From positions 1-8,360 of the forward strand of contig CAXFIU010000050.1 in NCBI GenBank assembly GCA_964003245.1: DNA of 8,360 bases, read 5' to 3'. The notes beneath the pieces were generated by a model, which was not told the DNA's origin, ran no database searches, and worked only from the letters and a program-made list of their open reading frames with translations. The translations under genes were made by a program, and so were the position numbers. Positions within the stretch are counted from its first letter, which is position 1. Each line of letters starts with the position of its first letter. Shown piece after piece: positions 1-6,331 of the stretch. The stretch comes from MGIIb-O2 sp964003245 (GTDB lineage: Archaea > Thermoplasmatota > Poseidoniia > Poseidoniales > Thalassarchaeaceae).

Positions 1-1884
1 GAAGGTCTTGTGGGCGGTGTTAACGCAAGAGGTCAAGAAATGGGTGCTGATAGTTACGAAGGATGGTACTACAACCATGCAAGCCCTTGGATTAAGATGA
101 CAGGTGGTGGTGAAGAATTAGAAGGAGTTTCAGGAGGAGACTGCAATGTATTTGTTGGAGACTGTGGGAATTACGAAGATATACCCGATGTAATGTTGGT
201 CGGAAATCATCATGCTAGAGAGTGGATGTCTTACGAAGTCCCTATGTTCTTCCTTGAAATTGTAGCATATTATTACGGGATGGCTGGAGTTGATAATGAC
301 GGAGACGGGCTAATCGATGAAGATGGATGGGATGGTATAGACAACGATGGAGACTGTCTAATGCTTAATGCCAGTTATCAAGATAGTAATGGAGATGGAA
401 TAGCCTGTGGTCCTGGTGACTTAGGAGTTGACGAAGATTTTTCTGAGCAATTCATTACCAATATGGTAAATACAAGAGAAATTTATCTAATTCCAATGTT
501 AAACACAGATGGAAACCGTTACGATAGAGAAGAATATTGTGGAGAGTCAGCTTGGGAATCTTGTTATCGAAGTGGTTGGAGAAAGAACCTTCGCGATAAT
601 ACATTCACGGGAGTCACTCCTCTTCCTGATGTTGATGAGCAAGTAGACCCCTCATGTGACGGCGTTGACTTGAATCGAAATTATCAATTTGAGTGGGGAG
701 CTCCACTTGGGGCGACCGGCCCATTGATCCCTGGAATGTGTTATGCAGGAGGTCCTAACAATGATGTTTACAATGGCCCTGTAGATGATACTGACAATGA
801 TGGTGATGGACAAATCAATGAAGATCATGTTGATGGTAAAGATGATGACGCAGATGGATTAGTAGATGAAGATTGGTGGGGCGGAAATAGTGAACCAGAA
901 ACTAAGTTTATTCAAGATATGACTGAGATGAACGATGATGATGGTGACGGTGCTTCTGAATTTAAATCAACTTTGACATGGCATTCATACTCAGAACTAG
1001 TCTTGTGGCCATGGGGTCACTGCACGAACTGTGATAATCCAGATCAAGAGTTCTTAGAATATCATGGATATAAAATGGGCGATATGACTGCCTATGCACC
1101 AATGCAATCTTCTGATTTATATCCTACAACTGGTGACTTCTGTGATTGGCATTATGGCGTCCATGATTCTTATTGTTATACAATGGAAATCGGTAATGCA
1201 TTCCATGAATACCCCGAGGATATTGCCCATATTTCTGTTCGTAATTTAGGAGTTCCATTTTACATGATAGAGATTGCTGACGACCCAAGATATAGGGCAG
1301 TTGTTGGAATTGAGAATACTACGGCATCTCAGTGGTTAGCTCCTCCAGATCAAGTTTCTGTACCTTCTAAGGGCGAGATTCCAATTGATTTCTGTCTTGA
1401 TTCTACTTTCCCCTACACTACAAATATGACCTATACCCACCTGATGTGGAGACTTGTAGAGCCAACTAGGCAACAAGATGACTTCGGCCCAACTGAGTGG
1501 AGAACTGTTCCATGGGAAATGTCTGGTTTTAACGAAGTTGGAAGTTCATGTGAACTATTGGATGGTAGTAATGGTACAGTCTTACAGGCACACATTCCAG
1601 TACCAGATAGTTCAGTAGGAAAAATACACTATAAAGCCATGCTAGGGACTACTAATGGGGCATTCCCGTTTTCTTATCCTACAGTTGAAGAGGGTGCTAA
1701 TTACTATCAATTATCAATTCCATACAGAGCATCATTTGGCTCCTCAGTTCTTGCTCTTCTAATGTTTTCATTGATTGCAACAATGGTTTGGGGCGGTCTA
1801 GCTTATACACTGAAAGAGATGTTTAATGATGAACGAGATGTGCTCGGTTTACCTCCCGAAATGCGTAATTCGGAGGAAGTCTAA
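1..1884 (+). CDS. Membrane-anchored M14 zinc carboxypeptidase (5' partial)
   Basis: Metallocarboxypeptidase that removes C-terminal amino acids from peptides, probably outside the cell. The frame is open to base 1, so the true start, signal peptide and any propeptide lie upstream. Counting the GTG codon at base 10 as residue 1, the carboxypeptidase A (CPA) active site is complete: zinc ligands H68 and E71 (in HHAREW) and H325 (in WHSYSEL), substrate arginines R191, N222 and R223 (in DLNRN), Y371 (CPA Tyr248) and catalytic E393 (CPA Glu270). The Y371-E393 spacing of 22 equals that of CPA. C378 sits at the CPA position-255 specificity site, so B-type basic preference is not indicated. Two Asp/Asn/Gly-rich inserts (about 94-130 and 258-288) enlarge the catalytic domain. 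A region of about 130 residues without a recognised fold follows, then a membrane helix at about 576-599 and a 25-residue tail. The C-terminal anchor implies an outward-facing enzyme. Downstream is a symporter overlapping by one base. Confidence 0.92.
   Translation, partial: EGLVGGVNARGQEMGADSYEGWYYNHASPWIKMTGGGEELEGVSGGDCNVFVGDCGNYEDIPDVMLVGNHHAREWMSYEVPMFFLEIVAYYYGMAGVDNDGDGLIDEDGWDGIDNDGDCLMLNASYQDSNGDGIACGPGDLGVDEDFSEQFITNMVNTREIYLIPMLNTDGNRYDREEYCGESAWESCYRSGWRKNLRDNTFTGVTPLPDVDEQVDPSCDGVDLNRNYQFEWGAPLGATGPLIPGMCYAGGPNNDVYNGPVDDTDNDGDGQINEDHVDGKDDDADGLVDEDWWGGNSEPETKFIQDMTEMNDDDGDGASEFKSTLTWHSYSELVLWPWGHCTNCDNPDQEFLEYHGYKMGDMTAYAPMQSSDLYPTTGDFCDWHYGVHDSYCYTMEIGNAFHEYPEDIAHISVRNLGVPFYMIEIADDPRYRAVVGIENTTASQWLAPPDQVSVPSKGEIPIDFCLDSTFPYTTNMTYTHLMWRLVEPTRQQDDFGPTEWRTVPWEMSGFNEVGSSCELLDGSNGTVLQAHIPVPDSSVGKIHYKAMLGTTNGAFPFSYPTVEEGANYYQLSIPYRASFGSSVLALLMFSLIATMVWGGLAYTLKEMFNDERDVLGLPPEMRNSEEV
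289..399 (+). repeat. Calcium-type Asp-rich repeat, first insert in M14 domain
   Basis: Residues 94-130 of the peptidase contain three spaced acidic loops: DNDGDGLIDED, DNDGD and DSNGDG. They resemble thrombospondin type 3, dockerin or EF-loop calcium ligands. The insert lies between the first zinc motif (H68/E71) and substrate Arg191, a stretch about 65 residues longer than in CPA. Calcium binding is inferred from composition only. Confidence 0.75.
781..873 (+). repeat. Calcium-type Asp-rich repeat, second insert in M14 domain
   Basis: Residues 258-288 of the peptidase repeat the same pattern: DNDGDGQINED, a linker VDGK, then DDDADGLVDED. The resemblance to the first insert at protein level is clear. 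This one lies between the N222-R223 motif and zinc ligand H325, a stretch about 51 residues longer than in CPA. A further DDDGDG loop follows at 309-314. A structural calcium role is inferred. Confidence 0.75.
1872..1876 (+). promoter_or_regulatory. Shine-Dalgarno site for the symporter
   Basis: GGAGG lies inside the last codons of the peptidase, seven bases before the ATG at 1884. That ATG overlaps the peptidase stop as TAATG. A strong ribosome site combined with the overlap supports this start and suggests coupled translation. Confidence 0.7.
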
Positions 1885-3671
1885 TGCAGGCTAAGGATGA
1901 AGCAAGCTCCGATGAGTTTAGTGGAAGATTAGGGCTAATATTTGCTACAATTGGTGCTGCAATTGGTACAGGAAATATTTGGCGATTTCCTAGAATGGTG
2001 GGGGCTAATGGAGGAGGTTCTTTCCTTGTACCTTGGCTTATTTTCTTGTTCTTATGGTCTGTTCCTTTGATTATTGCTGAATTCGCTTTGGGTAAAAGAA
2101 GTCGAACAGGTACTGTTGGTACTTTCAGAATATTCGCAGGTAATAGATTCGCTTGGATGGGATTATGGACAGCATGGATATCAACCGCAATTGGATTTTA
2201 CTATGCTGTTGTTACTGGATGGTGTATTAATTACTTCCAGACAGCTATCCGTGGCGGTCTTGGTTCAGAAGTAGATACAGTTCAAGTATGGAATGATTTC
2301 TTACAAGATCCATCACAAGTTATTTTCTTCCAGTCATTATCTGTATTGATTACAATGGCTGCAATATGGAAAGGTGCAAAGGCTATTGAGAAGGTGAATG
2401 TAACATTAATGGTCTCACTTTTCATTCTTCTTTTCGCAGCGCTGTTTTTATCTTTCGTAATGGATTTAGATGATGGTACACTAGATGGATTTGTTTACAT
2501 GTTTAGTATTCAACCAGAGTATCTCACTCAACCAGAAACATGGATAAATGGTCTTTCTCAGTCTGCTTGGTCTTGTTCTGCAGGTATGGGAATGGCAATC
2601 ACTTACTCAGTTTATATGAGAAAAGACGAGGATACCACTCTCAATGCAGCAACAATGTGTCTTGCTAACAATAGTATTTCTATTATCGCAGGTCTAACTG
2701 TGATGATGGCAGTTTTCTCTGTCAGTGATGATCCATTAGGAGCAGTTAGCGGTGGAAGCAGCGCAATCACTTTCCTAGTACTTCCTGAAGTATTTGCTCA
2801 AGCACCTGGTGGCCCAGTAGTTCAGTTACTAATGGTTACAATGTTCTTCTTAGCACTATCATTCGCTGCTCTAACCTCAATGATTTCAACTGTAGAACTT
2901 TGTGTTAGAAACTTCGTAGACCATGGAATCGAGAGACAAAAAGCAGTTGGTTTCACTACTTTAGCAATTTTCTTGTTTGGATTACCAAGTGCAGCTCTAT
3001 GGATTCTGGTAGATCCAGATACTGGTGTCGCATTCCCACAATTCTTAGAAGTTCAAGACCATATATGGGGATATGGATTAATGTTTAGCGGATTATTCAT
3101 CGCTTATTCAATTTGGAAATATGGCTGGAATAGGTACAGAGTTTGGCAAACGGAGAACGACATTACTGGGTTTAACTTCAGAGATTATCTAGACAATGGC
3201 GTTTCATCATTCCGTGATGATTTCATCAATACTGGTGATAATGATTGGTGGATTGGTAAATGGTGGGATTACATCATGTATCTTGGATTCCCAGTTATGT
3301 TTGGTGTTCTAATTTTATCGTACTTCAGTGATCTTATTTTGAATGTCTCCAATCCATGGGATCCTACAAACGCGGATGGAATTACAATAATTCTATTATT
3401 CTGGGGAATCACTGCAGGTTTATTCATTAGTATGAATAAGTATATCTTAGTAAATCGTGTTCTTTCAATGAATGGTTCAATTTGGCCACCTAACTGGGAT
3501 CTAGAACCACGCCCACTTTACAGAAATGTTCCTGATGGTGCTGAAGTATCAATCGATACATTACCTGGTGGTGAAGATCCGTTTATAGTAGAAGTTGGCG
3601 AAACATTACCTGAGACTTTTGTAAATGATTATGGAGAGACACAAACACATACTCTTCATGCCCAGTCGTGA
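1884..3671 (+). CDS. Sodium-dependent NSS (SLC6/LeuT-type) symporter
   Basis: Twelve-helix sodium-coupled transporter of the neurotransmitter:sodium symporter family, probably importing amino acids or related amines. Helix 1 carries the signature GTGNIWRFP (28-36), followed by NGGGSF and AEFALG. Aligned to LeuT, sodium-site residues are present: G24, A26, I27, N31, N262, A328, T331, S332. S230, S232 and G234 form the unwound part of helix 6, and Y107 matches Tyr108. W229 replaces the usual gating phenylalanine. Q226, S230, N262 and S266 match the chloride ligands of eukaryotic SLC6 proteins, with W51 in place of the tyrosine. Helices lie at roughly 17-40, 47-70, 90-121, 145-162, 173-194, 222-243, 259-280, 311-335, 355-376, 393-411, 463-486 and 500-523. 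A Trp-rich segment separates helices 10 and 11, and an acidic tail of about 65 residues follows helix 12. The substrate cannot be read from the sequence. It overlaps both neighbours, so it belongs to a tight operon. Confidence 0.95.
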   Translation: MQAKDEASSDEFSGRLGLIFATIGAAIGTGNIWRFPRMVGANGGGSFLVPWLIFLFLWSVPLIIAEFALGKRSRTGTVGTFRIFAGNRFAWMGLWTAWISTAIGFYYAVVTGWCINYFQTAIRGGLGSEVDTVQVWNDFLQDPSQVIFFQSLSVLITMAAIWKGAKAIEKVNVTLMVSLFILLFAALFLSFVMDLDDGTLDGFVYMFSIQPEYLTQPETWINGLSQSAWSCSAGMGMAITYSVYMRKDEDTTLNAATMCLANNSISIIAGLTVMMAVFSVSDDPLGAVSGGSSAITFLVLPEVFAQAPGGPVVQLLMVTMFFLALSFAALTSMISTVELCVRNFVDHGIERQKAVGFTTLAIFLFGLPSAALWILVDPDTGVAFPQFLEVQDHIWGYGLMFSGLFIAYSIWKYGWNRYRVWQTENDITGFNFRDYLDNGVSSFRDDFINTGDNDWWIGKWWDYIMYLGFPVMFGVLILSYFSDLILNVSNPWDPTNADGITIILLFWGITAGLFISMNKYILVNRVLSMNGSIWPPNWDLEPRPLYRNVPDGAEVSIDTLPGGEDPFIVEVGETLPETFVNDYGETQTHTLHAQS

Positions 3672-4168
3672 AAACTTTTGTGAATAAAATGTCTAGGATA
3701 GTAAGTGACGAGTATCCTTGGTCTAAGTTACTAAGAGAGTACGTGATGTATTGTGCTGTTGGTTGTATCAACGTAGGTATTTTTGCGGTATTATACTGGT
3801 TCTTTTCTAATTACTTGACAATCTCAAGTTCTCCAGAGACATTCGGTTGGGCGGTTTCATTTGCAATCAGTTCAGCACAAGCATTTGTTTTACATCGTTG
3901 GTTAACTTTTGAATCTGATTCTAATATACGAAGTAGTTTTACTAAAATGATGATTGTTTATACAGTTCTTTGGATAGTTTCAACAGCGACTTTCTATGTA
4001 TTTGTAGAAATTATTGAGTTAGAAGAATTACTATCTTGGGCAATCAATACTACTGCATTTGGTTTTCTAACTTTCTTAGGTCTCAGATTTTACGCATTTC
4101 CACTTTCTGATGGACGTGTAACACGTAAAGAAAGGCTCGAAAATTTCCGTGAACGACGTAAGGCTTGA
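3668..4168 (+). CDS. GtrA-like four-helix membrane protein
   Basis: Small integral membrane protein of the GtrA-like family (PF04138 type), whose studied members assist transfer of lipid-linked sugars across the membrane; many remain uncharacterised. Four helices are visible at about 26-46, 58-76, 93-114 and 121-142. The family's short motif after helix 2 appears as LHRWLTFES (75-83). The N-terminal segment carries the usual charged stretch before YVMYCAVG. The 166-residue length is slightly above the family norm, with a basic C-terminal tail (RKERLENFRERRKA). The GTG start at 3668 overlaps the symporter stop (GTGA) with no ribosome site in front, suggesting translational coupling. An ATG at 3689 is an alternative start. 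No glycosyltransferase gene is nearby, so the sugar role is unproven here. Confidence 0.82.
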   Translation: MKTFVNKMSRIVSDEYPWSKLLREYVMYCAVGCINVGIFAVLYWFFSNYLTISSSPETFGWAVSFAISSAQAFVLHRWLTFESDSNIRSSFTKMMIVYTVLWIVSTATFYVFVEIIELEELLSWAINTTAFGFLTFLGLRFYAFPLSDGRVTRKERLENFRERRKA

Positions 4169-4193
4169 AGTGGCCTTGTCTGTTGGAATAATC

Positions 4194-5450
4194 ATGGCAC
4201 AAGGCGTTCGAGGCACTCGAGACTTCTATCCAGAGGATATGAGACTTCGAAATTGGCTATTTGATAATTTTGATGATGCCGCTCTATTGCACGGTTTTCA
4301 AGAATATGATGCACCCGTATTAGAGAGTGAAGAACTCTATACGAGGAAACAAGGAGAAGAAATTACTCAACAGTTGTACAATTTCAAAGATAAAGGCGAC
4401 CGTAAGGTTGCATTGAGGCCTGAAATGACTCCCTCATTAGCCCGAATGGTAATGTCTAGAGCAGGTGTACTTCCTATGCCAATAAAATGGTATTCAATCC
4501 CTCAATGTTGGAGGTATGAAAGGACTCAGCGTGGCCGTGGTAGAGAACATTACCAATGGAATGTAGATATTTGGGGGACAGATGAGATCTCAGCAGATGC
4601 AGAATTAATTTCAGTACTTGTTACATTTTTCAGAAGTGTTGGACTTACAGAAGAAGATTTAGTAATCAAAATGAGTAGCCGTAAAGTTCTGGAAGAGGTA
4701 TTAGGTTCTCTAGGGTTAGAGGGAGATACATTTGCTATGACTTGTATTATTGTTGATAAGATGGATAAATTACCTGCTGATGTAGTTAGTAAGCAATTAT
4801 CTGATTTAGGATTAGATGAGAATGCAATTCAAACAATTCAATCTACACTTGGAATCAAAGATATGGATTCATTAGAGAAAAATCTTGGTAAGGAGAGTGC
4901 AGCAGTAAAGGAGTTAACAAGTTTATTTTCATCCTTGGACGCATATGGAATATCTAATTGGATAGAATTTGATGCATCAATAGTCAGAGGACTAGCATAC
5001 TATACAGGGCCTGTTTTTGAAGCACATGACAGAGCTGGCGAGTTAAGAGCAATTTGCGGTGGTGGAAGATATGACAAATTACTTTCAACTTTAGGAGGTA
5101 AAGATTTACCAGCAACTGGATTTGGATTTGGAGATATGGTGATAATGGAATTATTAGCTGAGAAAGGCCTAGTCCCAGAACTAATTAGTGGCATCGATGA
5201 TGTCGTAATTTCATTAAGTCCTGAATTGCGAAATGCGGCTATGTCCGTCGCTTCTTCACTCAGAGGTAATGGTAGATCGGTAGACTTAGTTTTGGAAGAT
5301 AAGAGACTTAAGTGGGCATTCAAACATGCTGAAAGATCAGGAGCCCAACGTCTTGTTATGGTAATGCCTGAAGAATGGAAAGATGGCAAAGTCAAAATTA
5401 AAGATTTAGAATCCGGTGAAGAAATAGAAGTTTCTGTAGATTCTTTGTAA
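4194..5450 (+). CDS. hisS: Histidine--tRNA ligase (class II)
   Basis: Charges tRNA-His with histidine in the cytoplasm. I chose the ATG at 4194 (418 residues) because the family N-terminus, MAQGVRGTRDFYP, begins there; a GTG at 4149 would add 15 residues not typical of the family and overlap the previous gene by 20 bases. In this numbering: RGTRDF at 6-11, LRPEMTPSLAR at 74-84, motif 2 around CWRYERTQRGRGREHYQW (105-122, with Arg107 the usual catalytic residue), HisA motif RGLAYYTG at 265-272 (Arg265), CGGGRYD at 288-294, and a motif 3 region GFGFGDMVIMELL at 309-321. Motif 3 normally ends in Gly-Leu-Glu-Arg; here the arginine position is Val316. The anticodon-binding domain spans about 335-418. 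Length is normal for the family. The gene lies 25 bases after the GtrA-like gene, with only a weak GGA site before the ATG. Confidence 0.96.
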   Translation: MAQGVRGTRDFYPEDMRLRNWLFDNFDDAALLHGFQEYDAPVLESEELYTRKQGEEITQQLYNFKDKGDRKVALRPEMTPSLARMVMSRAGVLPMPIKWYSIPQCWRYERTQRGRGREHYQWNVDIWGTDEISADAELISVLVTFFRSVGLTEEDLVIKMSSRKVLEEVLGSLGLEGDTFAMTCIIVDKMDKLPADVVSKQLSDLGLDENAIQTIQSTLGIKDMDSLEKNLGKESAAVKELTSLFSSLDAYGISNWIEFDASIVRGLAYYTGPVFEAHDRAGELRAICGGGRYDKLLSTLGGKDLPATGFGFGDMVIMELLAEKGLVPELISGIDDVVISLSPELRNAAMSVASSLRGNGRSVDLVLEDKRLKWAFKHAERSGAQRLVMVMPEEWKDGKVKIKDLESGEEIEVSVDSL

Positions 5451-5455
5451 ATTAC

Positions 5456-5461
5456 AGGGGT
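5456..5461 (+). promoter_or_regulatory. Shine-Dalgarno site for the EF-hand gene
   Basis: AGGGGT lies in the 17-base gap after the hisS stop, six bases before the ATG at 5468. It supports that start and suggests the gene is co-transcribed with hisS rather than having its own promoter. Confidence 0.55.
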
Positions 5462-5467
5462 ACCTCT

Positions 5468-6331
5468 ATGTCAAAAATAAATATACATCCAACAGACAGA
5501 ATAGCCACATTTCAAGAAGTTTTGAAGCAAATAGGACTGATAACTGTAGTGCTATTAATCTTTATTTTTGCATTCTTTATTCCCATGTCTCAAGGTATGA
5601 TGAATACAGAAACCTGTGATGAAATTACTTTTGAATGTGAAGTAGAAGACGGTGGCCTCTTTTCAGTTGTCATTGGATATTCTCTAGGTGGATGTTTTCT
5701 ACTCATTCTGATTGCTATTTGGTCTCAGGTATTAATGGTACTTATCGGAAAAGGTAAGTTTGTAGTAGATGAAAATAATAGTGTTACACTTAGGACTTCG
5801 AAATCAGGAATTCGTAGTTCATCATCAATTCAAAATATGATAATGAATCGTATGGCAAAGGGTTTTATGAGTTCTGCAGATTTAGATGGTGATGGTAAAA
5901 TATCTTATGAAGAAGCAATTGATATGTATTTTGAAGACGCGAGTAAATCCGAGAAACCTTGGGAATGGGACTTTAAAGAGGCGTATGAAAGGATTTCAGA
6001 GAAATTTGATTTACCACCAGGAAACGATCCTATATCATTTGATGATTATTGCGTATATACCGATTCAGAAGATAGAACAGAATTCGATAAGGTAGATGCA
6101 GATAATGATGGTGTAATTACTAAGGAACAGTTTATTGAAATGATTTGGAAAGGAGGTAACTCTGAGATGAACGAAATTAGAATACGCTTTGATGCGTGTG
6201 ATGAAGATGGCGATGGGTTACTATCTGTAGAAGAACTTGCGAAATTTATGACTGGACAAGATGATAATTGGGCTGAAGAAAAGCCAGAGGTAGAAGAAAA
6301 ATCAGATGACTGGTGGTCAGAAGAAAACTAA
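5468..6331 (+). CDS. Two-helix membrane protein with cytoplasmic EF-hand domain
   Basis: Predicted membrane-bound calcium sensor of 287 residues; I recognise the domain type but not a named gene. Helix 1 spans about 22-41 and helix 2 about 66-93. The acidic loop between them (C50 and C56, possible disulphide) is predicted outside, and the basic flanks put both ends inside, so the EF-hands face the cytoplasm. Loop 138-149 (DLDGDGKISYEE) and loop 245-256 (DEDGDGLLSVEE) are canonical, with acidic positions 1, 3, 5 and 12. Loop 210-221 (DADNDGVITKEQ) has Gln at position 12, so binding may be weaker. A degenerate hand around 182-193 (ISFDDY) would make two pairs, as in calmodulin. The tail is Glu/Asp/Trp-rich. 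The helices and EF region are joined by a Ser-rich linker (about 108-125). It is last in the plus-strand run, and its stop overlaps the convergent gene by four bases. The target of any calcium signal is unknown. Confidence 0.85.
   Translation: MSKINIHPTDRIATFQEVLKQIGLITVVLLIFIFAFFIPMSQGMMNTETCDEITFECEVEDGGLFSVVIGYSLGGCFLLILIAIWSQVLMVLIGKGKFVVDENNSVTLRTSKSGIRSSSSIQNMIMNRMAKGFMSSADLDGDGKISYEEAIDMYFEDASKSEKPWEWDFKEAYERISEKFDLPPGNDPISFDDYCVYTDSEDRTEFDKVDADNDGVITKEQFIEMIWKGGNSEMNEIRIRFDACDEDGDGLLSVEELAKFMTGQDDNWAEEKPEVEEKSDDWWSEEN
6297..6301 (-). terminator. Possible T-tract terminator for the minus-strand gene
   Basis: On the minus strand, TTTTCTT (6327-6321) and TTTTT (6301-6297) follow the stop at 6328 and lie within the Lys/Glu-rich tail codons of the EF-hand gene. 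They could end minus-strand transcripts. Codon composition alone would also produce these tracts. Confidence 0.3.

Noticed and set aside
10..12. GTG at base 10 as the true start of the peptidase
   Set aside because: The frame is open upstream to the window edge, and a start here would leave an exported anchored enzyme without a signal peptide.
2074..2274. Plus-strand open frame of 66 codons inside the symporter
   Set aside because: It is out of frame within conserved NSS helices 2 and 3 and has no independent support.
3583..3771. Minus-strand open frame of 62 codons over the symporter/GtrA junction
   Set aside because: It runs antisense across two well-supported genes and shows no domain or ribosome site.
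4149..4193. Earlier GTG start for hisS
   Set aside because: The extra 15 residues are not typical of the family and overlap the GtrA-like gene; the ATG at 4194 gives the usual N-terminus.
5000..5395. Minus-strand open frame of 131 codons opposite hisS
   Set aside because: It lies wholly antisense to the conserved HisA and anticodon regions of hisS, has no recognisable domain, and is explained by the codon use of the real gene.
5886..6095. Plus-strand open frame of 69 codons inside the EF-hand gene
   Set aside because: It is a shifted reading of EF-hand coding sequence with no family features.
6307..6319. Small hairpin TGAC-N5-GTCA near the convergent stops
   Set aside because: The stem has only four pairs and is inside coding sequence; too weak to call a terminator hairpin.
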